Positions 6,915 to 16,553 of a stretch of 64,000 nucleotides of DNA are shown one piece after another. The stretch is from Vibrio gigantis (GTDB taxonomy: Bacteria; Pseudomonadota; Gammaproteobacteria; Enterobacterales; Vibrionaceae). Under the pieces are notes generated by a model that saw nothing but the letters and a program-made list of their open reading frames with translations, had not been told where the DNA came from and searched no databases. The stretch covers positions 992,001-1,056,000 of the forward strand of contig NZ_AP025493.1 in NCBI RefSeq assembly GCF_024347515.1, written 5' to 3'. Position numbers and translations under genes: made by a program. Each line of letters begins with the position of its first letter. Position 1 is the first letter of the stretch.

Positions 6915-9755
6915 TTAGTTTTGTTCAATCATGTCATTGAAGTAGTCTACTTGCTCTTGAAGCGTCAAACTTTGATTGTTTGAACCTAGAGTCCAAATGA
7001 AAAAACCACCGTATCCATTTGCTTTCTGCCAACGAGCACGCTCAATGTTATTTTCGTAAGTTTCTACAAAACGGCCATTAGGTCCCCACTGACTGTTAAT
7101 AGTTGCACCTAGAACGATCTTCGTTGGATCTTGCACGTGATAAGCATAGTTCGCCATTGCAACGTCATACTTAAAGTTTTCACCTGCGTCATATGCCATC
7201 ACATTGTAGAAGTCGATCGTATCTCGAGTATTCTGAAGCAGTGATATAACTTCTCCGTGGTGAGCAGAACGATCTGACTCAATGAATGAACAGTTTTCGT
7301 ATACGTTTGGATTCGCACACTCAACAGGGTCAGCACCTACATGGTAAGTGGTTAATGAAAGGATCTTGCTTAGGCCAATCTTGTCACGGATTCTATTAAT
7401 TATATCTTCAAGTTCGCGGTTTTGTTTTTCAGTTAAACGCGCTGCCGTCTCATAGTCGAAGTCAACACCATCAATGCTCACGTAGCCTGCTAACTGGTAC
7501 TTAGTATAATCACAATTCCCTTGCCAATCCGTTGCTAAACACTCACCAACAATCTCATCTGGGCTCAGGTTTTTCTTATAAACCGGGTATGGCTGAGACA
7601 TCATTTCAACAAGCCCGTTAGCAATGGCTTCACGACTTTGCTCTGACCCCATCAGGCTCCAAATTCGCTCATCACTTGCACCACCAAACGCTACCATCAT
7701 AGTCTTGTTATCATGGCTGTGTTTTAGCTCTGTCCAGGATTGATAGCCAGGAGCCATCCAGCTAGGGTCATATTTCGGCGTGATCATATCATCACTAACT
7801 TTGATATTACCGTTCGCATCCCAGTTACCAAACGATAAGAAGTACGCATCACCGTTAGAGTTATTTAACTCTTCAATATCAGTCAATCCCCAAGATGTAA
7901 GATAAGAAATCGACCGATCTGGATTATCTCGCAAGCCAGTATCGAATGTTGGTTCTTTAACTTCAATCGTCGATGTTGGTGTCGTTTGGGTGTCACCAAC
8001 AGTATTAAGTGCTATAGCTTCAATCGTATGTGTTCCTAATTGCGCACCTAACCATTCGAATTCGTATGGTGCCTGTGTAATTGTCGTGAGTTCTACATCA
8101 TTGACTAAGAAGGTCACTGACTTGATATCACCGACAAAGCTTTGAGCTTCTGCGACAAGTTTAATACTACGACCTTGGGTAAAGCTCGAACCATCAATAG
8201 GAGAAGTCAGGCCGACCGCCAGATCACGATCGGTGATTGCGAGCGTGATTGGTTTGGTTGCAGTCGACGCACCTTTGTCATCGTAAGCCGTTGTCACTAG
8301 CTCATAAGAACCTTCAACTTGACCTGGAATTTCCAGTAAGTAGTTGCCGTCAGGAGTCAGTTCCGTTGACGTAGCCATGACAGTACTTTTGAGCAACGCT
8401 TCAACCTTAACAATTTCGCCGTCTTCATCGAATGCATCAACAATCACATCAAACGACTGATTAGGCTGTAAACGGTCGCCATTTTCTGGGCTTATTAGTT
8501 CAATCTCTGGGGCTACATTTGGATCGCACTGACCTTCAGTTTCCCATGCGTCTTTCCAAGCATCAGGATAGTTCGGGTGACCTGTTCCTGGAGTCCAAAC
8601 TGGATTACCACACCAACCAAAAACAGTACACGAGAACATTTCGCCTGCATTCGAAACAAGGTCACCAACTTGATAGTTTACGCCATCTTGATACTGAGGT
8701 ACGTCACCACAACTGTTGCTCGATTCCGTGATCGTAATCTGAACGCTGGCTGTTGCTGAAAGATTTTGTTCATCCATCGCCACAGCGTCTAATACGACGG
8801 TTCCCGCTTTATCAGGTTGCCAATCGCAACTAAATTGGTCGACTTTAGTTGCATCAAATTCACACACTGATGCATTATCAGATTTAATCACAACCGTAGA
8901 TAAATCATCTTCTGCGTCAAAAGCATCGACAGAAATAGAAACGGTCTCTGTTTTCTTAAACGTTGCCCCGTCTTCCGGGCTAATAAAACTCACTTCTGGT
9001 GCTGAAAAATCTTGGTCAGACTCAATATTCACCTTCAAAGTTTTCTGCTCGATCTGCTGATCGCTACTATCAAAAACCAACACATGAATCGCTGACTCCC
9101 CTAATTCATTAGGTGTCCATGTTTGTGAATAATTCGTAACATCTTGATCAACAGGTTGATCTGCAATCTTCAAATTATTTACCCAAAACTCAAGTTTGGA
9201 TGCCGCTTCACCCTCAACTGAGCCTTGAATTTCAGTGATTTGGTTTGTGACCAAACGCTGACCTTCAAAAGGAGAAAGAATAGAAAGCTGCACTTCAGGG
9301 ACTGGAGGTGTCTCCCCCCCCTCCCCATTAAACTTAATGGAGTTTTCAAAAGAAACGAGATCGGGCAACTGACCATTGATCCCAAACGAAAGGAAAAACG
9401 CAGTATCAGAAAGTAGCTCGTCCTTTACCCAAGCGCCATTATCGAACGAAAATGTGACCTTATGCAGAACACCATCCTTTGTTGTCTCATGTTCAATATT
9501 TTGGCTTGGGTAAGATAAACCTTGAGAAGAAAACTGAATATCAGTTGTCGCATGGGGTAGGACAAGCTCGAGAACAGAGCTTCTCATGTCTATCGCCTGA
9601 GAAGATGTGTTCTTAACTTCAACTTGGTAAGTACTCCACCATTGGGATTCTGAGGCGGATACATCAATATTAACATCGTTGGTAAGCGCTGCAGTAACTG
9701 GGTTCAAACTGAAACCCGCCATAATCAGCATTGCTGCTCCAATTGTTCTTTTCAT
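6915..9755 (-). CDS. Secreted multidomain GH18 chitinase
   Basis: A 946-residue exported protein that hydrolyses chitin. Residues 1-22 are a signal peptide. Residues 23-145 form an N-terminal beta-rich domain (WWSTYQVEVKNTS) that looks carbohydrate-binding. Two Ig-like domains follow (about 155-247 and 252-344), then a CBM5/12-type chitin-binding domain (about 352-410, with YQVGDLVSNAGEMFSC and W-x-P-G-x-G-H), two more Ig-like domains (about 415-508 and 511-600) and the GH18 barrel (about 612-946). The catalytic motif DGVDFDYE is at 762-769 with proton donor Glu769, and MAYD at 853-856 supplies the downstream active-site Tyr and Asp. All are intact. Start has AAAGGT upstream. Divergent from the sensor kinase gene. 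Confidence 0.93.
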   Translation of the reverse strand: MKRTIGAAMLIMAGFSLNPVTAALTNDVNIDVSASESQWWSTYQVEVKNTSSQAIDMRSSVLELVLPHATTDIQFSSQGLSYPSQNIEHETTKDGVLHKVTFSFDNGAWVKDELLSDTAFFLSFGINGQLPDLVSFENSIKFNGEGGETPPVPEVQLSILSPFEGQRLVTNQITEIQGSVEGEAASKLEFWVNNLKIADQPVDQDVTNYSQTWTPNELGESAIHVLVFDSSDQQIEQKTLKVNIESDQDFSAPEVSFISPEDGATFKKTETVSISVDAFDAEDDLSTVVIKSDNASVCEFDATKVDQFSCDWQPDKAGTVVLDAVAMDEQNLSATASVQITITESSNSCGDVPQYQDGVNYQVGDLVSNAGEMFSCTVFGWCGNPVWTPGTGHPNYPDAWKDAWETEGQCDPNVAPEIELISPENGDRLQPNQSFDVIVDAFDEDGEIVKVEALLKSTVMATSTELTPDGNYLLEIPGQVEGSYELVTTAYDDKGASTATKPITLAITDRDLAVGLTSPIDGSSFTQGRSIKLVAEAQSFVGDIKSVTFLVNDVELTTITQAPYEFEWLGAQLGTHTIEAIALNTVGDTQTTPTSTIEVKEPTFDTGLRDNPDRSISYLTSWGLTDIEELNNSNGDAYFLSFGNWDANGNIKVSDDMITPKYDPSWMAPGYQSWTELKHSHDNKTMMVAFGGASDERIWSLMGSEQSREAIANGLVEMMSQPYPVYKKNLSPDEIVGECLATDWQGNCDYTKYQLAGYVSIDGVDFDYETAARLTEKQNRELEDIINRIRDKIGLSKILSLTTYHVGADPVECANPNVYENCSFIESDRSAHHGEVISLLQNTRDTIDFYNVMAYDAGENFKYDVAMANYAYHVQDPTKIVLGATINSQWGPNGRFVETYENNIERARWQKANGYGGFFIWTLGSNNQSLTLQEQVDYFNDMIEQN

Positions 9756-10069
9756 AATTTTAATGACCTTTCAAATAGCTAGATAACTAGTGGTACCTTA
9801 TACATATCTACTTATATATAAATTTAGATAATGTAATGCTAAACAGTAAATTTCAGCATTTAAATATAATTCTAATTAGGTCAACAAGATGGATCATGTA
9901 GGACAATTCTTACATGCTATTTTTCTTGATAGCGATTAAGATGATAAAATTGGTAAAGTTACGTTTTTAATTATCATTAAAATGAAGATAACATTTACAT
10001 TGATAATAAATACAACGTTACTATTTAATTTTAAGTGAAGCATCCCTTATCTAAAGGGACAAGGCTCAT
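9756..10069. promoter_or_regulatory. Divergent control region between chitinase and sensor kinase genes, with a 22-bp dyad
   Basis: An AT-rich 314-bp region with no open frame of note. At 9895-9916 lies an imperfect palindrome whose outer arms CATGTA and TACATG match exactly and whose next bases (RGA / TCT) also pair. This is a plausible binding site for a LuxR-type or other dimeric regulator acting on both genes. Ribosome-binding sites are AAAGGT for the chitinase and AAGG for the kinase. I did not find a convincing full sigma70 promoter. Confidence 0.45.
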
Positions 10070-13000
10070 ATGAAGAACTTGAATAATTTTTTTATTTTTC
10101 TATTTTTGTCGTTATTATCATTACAAGTTAAAGCTATTGAGTCTTTAAGGTTAACTGAACAAGAAAAACAGTATTTAAAAAGTAAAAGTCATTTAGTGGT
10201 CGCTAGTTTCGATATGTACTATCCGCCCTACTCACAATTCGAAGGCGGCGTTATAAAAGGAATACACCAAGATATCACCAACCAAATCAGTGATATCTTG
10301 AACATACCCATAGAAACCAAAATCTTCCCACACATATCCGGAGTGATCGACGACATCAGCTCTGGAGATTCAGATATATCAATAGGTTATAGTGATAGTC
10401 GTTATCGCTCTCAGAACATTATTTTCTCTAAGATCATCTACAAAGAAGTTATGGCCTACTGGGTTGATGTCCCTGAGAACATTGAAGAAAAACCTGGTGA
10501 TATGACTTGGACGTGTGTTCAGGGTTCCTCGTACTGCGATTATTTACAAGAACGATACGACACGATTGTGCCCGCTCTCGACTTTTTGGCCAGTATTGAA
10601 TTGGTTCGAGAAGGTATTGTCGACGGCATTGCCAGTAACTATGCATCTCTGATCAACTATAGCTTCAATACCTACGAAACAGGTCAAATAAAACTATTTG
10701 ATGATAATTACATTGAAGAGAACAGAATAATAATTTCAAATAAAGAACCTGTTTTAGAGAGCGTTATTAATAAAGCTATTACATATATAAACAACAATGG
10801 CGGAATAAACTCCAATAATAAGTATTTTCATGCAACACAAGCTAATATCAGACAGATATCTGAACACTCGGGTAGCAACACTCTTAGGTATACGATTACG
10901 CGGGATATATTCCCTGCTCTTTTTATTGATAAAGAAACGAAAAAGCCAAGCGGCTATGTTATCGACATACTGAGACAGATTTCATTGAGGACTAGCCTTA
11001 ACTTTCAATATGTTGAAAGTCATGGTGAAGAAGCTCTGGACCTATTCAAAGAAAATAAAATTGACTTAATAGCCTACGCAAATCTTGATGACCCGAAGCT
11101 ATTCGATGATAGCATCATTCAATCTAAACCTTATACCAATGCGCAGTTCCTAGTATTAACGGGGAAGAATGACAGCCCGCATGTTGGTGTTTTATCACGA
11201 GCAGAAGCTTTCAATACTTACATCGATAGCAAATTTGGTGACGAATTTTCGTTAACATTTTACACCCAACCAAATGAACTATTTAAGGAATTGATTGATG
11301 GTGATATTGGTCGTGCTTTCTTAAACAAAGATGTCATTGGCTACGATTTTCTCGCTCGCTATAGTGGAAAAATTGCACTAGCAGAAACTGAGAATTTCTA
11401 CAGTGTTCCAGTAGGCATGGTGCTGAGAGGACAACACATCGCAGCCATGGATCTCATCAATCGAATGCTATATCCAATGACAAATCTCCATATCGAGCAG
11501 TTTAAGAACCGATATAACCTCGGGGTAATCAACTACGGTTATAACAAGAGAACCTTAATGATAATTAGTGGCACGTCACTACTCATTATCTTAGGGCTTT
11601 TCCTATTCCATGTTCTACGTCGAAACCGCCTACAAAAGAGCTTACAAGCACAATACAATGAGAAGAAAAAGGCGTCTGAAGAAGCTCTTTGGTTTGCAAC
11701 TCTGCTTGATGATCTTCCTGTTTTAGTCTCAGTAGTAGACGACAGGTATAACCAAGTGTTCACCAATAAGGCATATCGTAAATATTTCCATAATTGCACT
11801 AAGTGCAGGAATGAGCACAACTTGTGCGCGCTAGCCGACCCTCTTTTAAACAATGATGAATTTGATGAAACTTACTGCGTGAACAACGAAAGTTACTTTA
11901 AACGATACTTGCACCACGTAGAAAACCCAAGAACAGGTAAGAAGTTCCAGATTTTAGTGTTAGATGACACAACCAAAGCCCACAACCACAAGAAAGAGTT
12001 AGTGAAGGCAAATAAGATTGCAAACAGAGCCATCGATACCCGAGCGCGATTCTTGGCTGTCATCACTCATGAGTTACGCACCCCAATCAACGGCATCGTT
12101 GGGCTTCTAGAGCTGCTAGAACGAAAAAATAACAACAAAGAACAGAACATGTTCATCGATAGCATACGTAAGTCGGCGTATATCCTAAATAATCATGTGA
12201 GCGATATTCTTGATTTCTCTAAGATGGAAGCAGGAGAAAGCAACATAGTAATAGAGCAAACCAACATTTTGGTTGGGATAGACACAATATTAAAATCTCA
12301 CCAATCCCATGCATTTGGAAAAGGCATCGATTTCAAAGTGTATTGGGAACCAACCCCTCTTATCTTGGTGTCGACTGACATGGATAAGATCCAACAAGTC
12401 ATATCGAACTTACTCTCTAATGCAATAAAATTTACCGAATATGGCGCGGTCACTATTACCATTTCTATAAAACAGAGCGATCTCCACTTCCAAGTACAAG
12501 ACACTGGAATTGGAATGACCTCAGAGCAAGTGGACACCATATTTGAACCTTTTGTGCAGGCAGACAACAGCACATCACGTCGGTTCGGAGGTACCGGGCT
12601 CGGTATGACAATTGTAGATACCATAATCAAACAATTTAAAGGCAGCATAGATATCACATCTGAAATCAACTTCGGTACTAGCATCACGGTATCAATACCA
12701 TTGCACGATGTTGGTTCAAAACCAGACGTACCATTAATACAGTTTGATTCAACCTCATCTCTTATCAATTCATGGTTAGCTGAGTGGGGGATATACAACG
12801 AAGGAAGCCAACCATTTAATGCCCCGCTTCTCGATGAGACCTATGAAAAATTTCCTAGCGAGATATACACCTATCTACTTTCTTTTGCCCAATCCACTCT
12901 TGATGTTGAGCCCAACCTAGTACAATTTTCTGCTCATATTTTGGTTGCAGAAGACAATAAAATTAACCAACTAATGATTAAGCAACAGCTTGAAGAGATT

Positions 13001-13630
13001 GGGATCGACTGCTCGATTGCATCTGATGGGCAAGAAGCCATTGCTCTCTTTGAGCAAGATCCAACGAAATATGATCTGATGATCACAGACAATCACATGC
13101 CATTTATGGATGGTTTTGAACTCACACAACAGGTGCGCAATAGTCAGAAAAATGCAGACATATCTATCATTGGCTGTACTGCTGATGATCCTAAAACGAC
13201 ACATGCTGAATGCTTAAATGTTGGTATGAGTGACGTACTTTACAAACCTTATGAGTTGAAAGATCTGATTGATGTATTGCGACATCACCTGCCGTTGAAT
13301 CAAGAGGAACAAAAGCCCACAACGATAAACGAATCAGGCTCAGAACATTTTGAGTGGATTAACCACATAAAAAAATCAAACCAAAAAGAATTATTACAGG
13401 TGATCCGCGAGTCATTCTCATCAGATATTGAAGATTTGTCTAACAACCCTAGCCACTATAAAAAAATTGCCCATAAAGTGAAAGGAGCAGCTCAACTTCT
13501 AAAGATCCAACATATCGTAGAGTTGACGGAAGAAATGGAAAGCTTTGAATATCACAACCCTATTTACAACGAACGACTCTGTAATGAGTTAATAAAAATA
13601 ATAAAGATTGCAGACGAAGCAATCCCTTAG
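10070..13630 (+). CDS. VieS-like hybrid sensor histidine kinase with two periplasmic SBP domains
   Basis: A 1186-residue membrane kinase of the BvgS/EvgS/VieS type. After a signal peptide (1-22) come two bacterial SBP family 3 domains (about 35-255 and 265-480), one TM segment (about 494-516), a PAS-like domain (about 540-635) containing Cys576, Cys579, Cys586 and Cys603, then HisKA with the H-box THELRTP (phospho-His667), an ATPase domain (N-box NLLSNAIKF, DTGIGM, GTGLGM), a receiver domain (Asp1007, Lys1059) and an Hpt domain (HKVKGAAQL, His1135). This makes a complete four-step phosphorelay. The partner is the EAL regulator 17 bp downstream. The gene order resembles V. cholerae vieS-vieA. 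Periplasmic ligand unknown; the chitinase next door suggests a nutrient signal. Confidence 0.88.
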   Translation: MKNLNNFFIFLFLSLLSLQVKAIESLRLTEQEKQYLKSKSHLVVASFDMYYPPYSQFEGGVIKGIHQDITNQISDILNIPIETKIFPHISGVIDDISSGDSDISIGYSDSRYRSQNIIFSKIIYKEVMAYWVDVPENIEEKPGDMTWTCVQGSSYCDYLQERYDTIVPALDFLASIELVREGIVDGIASNYASLINYSFNTYETGQIKLFDDNYIEENRIIISNKEPVLESVINKAITYINNNGGINSNNKYFHATQANIRQISEHSGSNTLRYTITRDIFPALFIDKETKKPSGYVIDILRQISLRTSLNFQYVESHGEEALDLFKENKIDLIAYANLDDPKLFDDSIIQSKPYTNAQFLVLTGKNDSPHVGVLSRAEAFNTYIDSKFGDEFSLTFYTQPNELFKELIDGDIGRAFLNKDVIGYDFLARYSGKIALAETENFYSVPVGMVLRGQHIAAMDLINRMLYPMTNLHIEQFKNRYNLGVINYGYNKRTLMIISGTSLLIILGLFLFHVLRRNRLQKSLQAQYNEKKKASEEALWFATLLDDLPVLVSVVDDRYNQVFTNKAYRKYFHNCTKCRNEHNLCALADPLLNNDEFDETYCVNNESYFKRYLHHVENPRTGKKFQILVLDDTTKAHNHKKELVKANKIANRAIDTRARFLAVITHELRTPINGIVGLLELLERKNNNKEQNMFIDSIRKSAYILNNHVSDILDFSKMEAGESNIVIEQTNILVGIDTILKSHQSHAFGKGIDFKVYWEPTPLILVSTDMDKIQQVISNLLSNAIKFTEYGAVTITISIKQSDLHFQVQDTGIGMTSEQVDTIFEPFVQADNSTSRRFGGTGLGMTIVDTIIKQFKGSIDITSEINFGTSITVSIPLHDVGSKPDVPLIQFDSTSSLINSWLAEWGIYNEGSQPFNAPLLDETYEKFPSEIYTYLLSFAQSTLDVEPNLVQFSAHILVAEDNKINQLMIKQQLEEIGIDCSIASDGQEAIALFEQDPTKYDLMITDNHMPFMDGFELTQQVRNSQKNADISIIGCTADDPKTTHAECLNVGMSDVLYKPYELKDLIDVLRHHLPLNQEEQKPTTINESGSEHFEWINHIKKSNQKELLQVIRESFSSDIEDLSNNPSHYKKIAHKVKGAAQLLKIQHIVELTEEMESFEYHNPIYNERLCNELIKIIKIADEAIP

Positions 13631-13647
13631 TTTAAGTGATACGCCCT

Positions 13648-15423
13648 ATGAAAATTCTAATAATCGAAGATGATCGTATTCAAGCCATCTCATTAAAGTT
13701 GCTCTTGAATGACCTAGGTATTGCGCAAATCACGATAGCTCATACGAGTCAGAGTGCTCTTGATTTCTGCACCAATGAGAAGTATAGCCATATCTTTTGT
13801 GATATACAGTTGCCCGACTCTGATGGGATCTTACTACTTCGTGAAATATCTAAATACCAACGCTCAGCCACTATCACTATATTAAGCTCGAGTGAAACGA
13901 GTGTGATTAAGCTGACTTACCTAGCCTGTAAAACCCTAAGATTCAAAAGTGTACACAGTTTAAAAAAACCCTTTACACACGACTGCATCTCAAAAATTGT
14001 TTCTTCGAGCACGCCGCAAACCACACAACATCTAGAGCACAACAAACCACACTTCACCTTTACTGAGTCTGAAGTGGTATCTGCGATAGAAAATGATGAA
14101 ATCTTCTATTATTACCAGCCGCAAGTGGACTTTCAATCTGACAAAATTGTCGGTGTAGAAGCGCTTGTAAGGTGGGACCATCCAGAGCTGGGGGTGTTAA
14201 CGCCAAACCACTTTTTGTCATACATCACCAAGTCTGAACACTACAATTTGTTGTTTTGTACTGTACTCAACAAGTCTATCCGAGCAATTCAAAGCTTAAA
14301 CTTAACAATGCCGATCAAGCTATCGATCAACTTCACTCAACGAGACCTTGAGTGTAGTGATATCTGTAATGAAATTATTGAGGCTTGTGAACGTGAAGGG
14401 TTCAACTACAACAACCTTGTTCTAGAGCTTACAGAAAGTCATATCTATTCTTCGGATGCTAATTCCCTCATCAATTTAGCTCGACTTAAATTGCTTGGAG
14501 TTAAGCTCGCCATCGATGACTTTGGCACAGGCTATTCATCACTGGAGAAAATCACGCAGATACCTTTTGATATTCTGAAAATAGATCGCAGCTTTGTTCG
14601 CAATGTGATTCAAGATTACCAAAATGCATCTATCGTCAAGCTCTGCATCGGCACGGCAAAAGCGTTGCATTTAAATGTGGTTGTCGAAGGGATAGAAGAT
14701 GCTGATACTTGGCAATATATCAAGAACATGGGTGCGGATGAATGCCAAGGTTATTTTACGGGTCGACCTATGTCGATTCACGATCTTCAGCAATCGCTTG
14801 TTGAACAAAAAACCGCAACAGAAATTAAAAAACTCAATGTTCTTGTAATAGATGATCAACCCATAATTGGCGTTGCACTTAAAAATGCATTACTTGAGCA
14901 ACAAAGTGTCGAAAATGCGCATTGTGTTACCACTCCTCAATTAGCGTTAGATTATATGCGGGACAATGTTTACAACCTGCTGATTGTCGATGTGAACTTA
15001 ACCGACGAAAGTGGCTTTCATCTAGTCGAAAAGATTCGCCAAACCGAGTTTATAGGAAGAGTTATCTTCATCTCAGGGGAGGACAATCCACTGTATGACT
15101 CCTTATGCCAAGGGCTAGGTGCTACATACATAACCAAAAGTCTCGAACTCAACGAGATGATAGAAAAAATCATCTATTACGGAGGGCAAGATACGGATGA
15201 AACACCTTTAATCAACACGACACCCACACCATTGGACTCGCTCTCCGTAAGGGAACGTGAAGTGCTAAGACAACTACTAGATGGCGTGGGTAACAAAGCC
15301 ATCGCGAATCACCTCAATATAAGTCAAAAAACGGTAAGCACCTATAAAAGCCGCTTGCTTCAAAAGCTAAATGCTAAGTCTTTGATTAATTTATCGAAGT
15401 ACAGTAAATCCTTACAAACTTAA
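13648..15423 (+). CDS. VieA-like response regulator, REC-EAL-REC-LuxR HTH
   Basis: A soluble regulator of 591 residues from the ATG at 13648 (an in-frame GTG lies 12 bases earlier). In numbering from that GTG, receiver 1 spans about 6-125 (phospho-Asp56), EAL 140-390, receiver 2 398-515 (Asp452) and a LuxR-type HTH 532-590. The EAL domain keeps the residues of active c-di-GMP phosphodiesterases: the EAL of VEALVRW, LELTES, DDFGTGYSSL, Lys315 in LKIDRSF and EGIE. It can therefore both degrade c-di-GMP and bind DNA. It follows the VieS-like kinase by 17 bp and ends the operon at the terminator near 15470. Two receivers give two possible phosphate inputs. Confidence 0.88.
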   Translation: MKILIIEDDRIQAISLKLLLNDLGIAQITIAHTSQSALDFCTNEKYSHIFCDIQLPDSDGILLLREISKYQRSATITILSSSETSVIKLTYLACKTLRFKSVHSLKKPFTHDCISKIVSSSTPQTTQHLEHNKPHFTFTESEVVSAIENDEIFYYYQPQVDFQSDKIVGVEALVRWDHPELGVLTPNHFLSYITKSEHYNLLFCTVLNKSIRAIQSLNLTMPIKLSINFTQRDLECSDICNEIIEACEREGFNYNNLVLELTESHIYSSDANSLINLARLKLLGVKLAIDDFGTGYSSLEKITQIPFDILKIDRSFVRNVIQDYQNASIVKLCIGTAKALHLNVVVEGIEDADTWQYIKNMGADECQGYFTGRPMSIHDLQQSLVEQKTATEIKKLNVLVIDDQPIIGVALKNALLEQQSVENAHCVTTPQLALDYMRDNVYNLLIVDVNLTDESGFHLVEKIRQTEFIGRVIFISGEDNPLYDSLCQGLGATYITKSLELNEMIEKIIYYGGQDTDETPLINTTPTPLDSLSVREREVLRQLLDGVGNKAIANHLNISQKTVSTYKSRLLQKLNAKSLINLSKYSKSLQT

Positions 15424-15468
15424 TAAATGTAGGTCACTTCTAATCTATAAAACTTCTAGCACAACACT

Positions 15469-15501
15469 AAAACGCCCTGCATTCTCATGTCGGGCGTTTT
15501 A
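15469..15501 (+). terminator. Bidirectional terminator between convergent genes
   Basis: AAAACGCCC and GGGCGTTTT arms with an imperfectly paired centre and T-rich flank. It separates the VieA-like gene from the convergent DMT transporter gene. Confidence 0.82.
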
Positions 15502-15529
15502 TTATTTGTCCCTTCCTAAAATTCACAGC

Positions 15530-16429
15530 TTAGGTCGAACTTGCACTTAAACGATGGGTTCTCAAAATATTGGGCTTTTTCACCACCAGATAAACCGCGG
15601 CGGCAGACAACGCGAAGCCCATTGCCCCGTAGATGTCGAACGACTCACCGAAGATAAGCCAAGCTTGAATTGCTGTTGTCGGTGGAACGAGATAGAACAC
15701 CGATGCAACGCTTGAAGATGCGCCATGTTCTACCATGTACAGCAGTAACAGTATTGCGATACAAGACAACACAACCACCAGCCAGATTAGCGTTAACGTA
15801 AATTCCACAGTCCAATTAACCTGCATAGTTTCGTAGCGCATTGCGAACGGCAAAAACAGCGCTGCCGAAGCCAAGTATTGCACCATAGCGCCACCCACCA
15901 TATCTGTCCCCTGACAAAAGCGCTTCTGGTACAAAGTGCCGCATGTAATACCGACTAGCGAGACTAAGCACAGTAAGGTCGCCATGCCTTTTTGATCGTC
16001 AGATTGCCACTCAATGTTGCCCATCAATACCAAACTAATTCCGGCAAAACCAAGCGCTAACCCCAACCACTGCGCGAAGTTAAAACGCTGGGATGTACAA
16101 CTGACCATAATCAACGCTGTGAGAATCGGTTGCAGGCCAACCAGTAGAGAACTCAATCCCGCAGGCATACCCCAATCTATCGCTAAGTATGTGCCCCCTA
16201 GGTAGAAACCATGGATCAAGATACCGACCACACAAGCATGGAAAAATGCACGTCCTCTTGGAATCTGTCGTTTAAGGATGGCAATTAAAACTAAGAACAA
16301 CGCGACGTTCGCCACCATCCTAAGTGAAAGTAATGTGGCAGGTTCCGCGTACTCAACACCCAGACGGGCACCAACAAAACCCGACGACCACAATATTACA
16401 AACACGAACGGTATCATTTTAATTAGCAT
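15530..16429 (-). CDS. DMT-superfamily (EamA) inner-membrane transporter
   Basis: A 299-residue hydrophobic protein, start taken at the ATG 16429 with AGAGG 5 bases upstream. It shows the ten transmembrane helices and two internally repeated EamA halves expected of this family (first half opens IPFVFVILWSSGFVGARLGVEYA; second half contains SLVGITCGTLYQKRF). Such carriers export amino acids, metabolites or drugs. Its divergent neighbour is a MocR-type regulator, a frequent arrangement in which the regulator controls the transporter. Substrate cannot be given. Confidence 0.88.
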   Translation of the reverse strand: MLIKMIPFVFVILWSSGFVGARLGVEYAEPATLLSLRMVANVALFLVLIAILKRQIPRGRAFFHACVVGILIHGFYLGGTYLAIDWGMPAGLSSLLVGLQPILTALIMVSCTSQRFNFAQWLGLALGFAGISLVLMGNIEWQSDDQKGMATLLCLVSLVGITCGTLYQKRFCQGTDMVGGAMVQYLASAALFLPFAMRYETMQVNWTVEFTLTLIWLVVVLSCIAILLLLYMVEHGASSSVASVFYLVPPTTAIQAWLIFGESFDIYGAMGFALSAAAVYLVVKKPNILRTHRLSASST

Positions 16430-16553
16430 CACAAACCTCTGGTCAACTCTTCATCAATGCTGTTACCTTAGTTGGGTACAGATAACTAATAAAGATACAG
16501 ATATAACACTTTAAACGGTTACAGATTGAGTGTGAGCATCGAGGGGAAACAGC

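Noticed and set aside
12298..12798. 166-codon open frame on the minus strand
   Set aside because: It lies wholly inside the kinase/ATPase part of the sensor gene, has no ribosome-binding site and no recognisable domain; a shadow of a conserved coding sequence.
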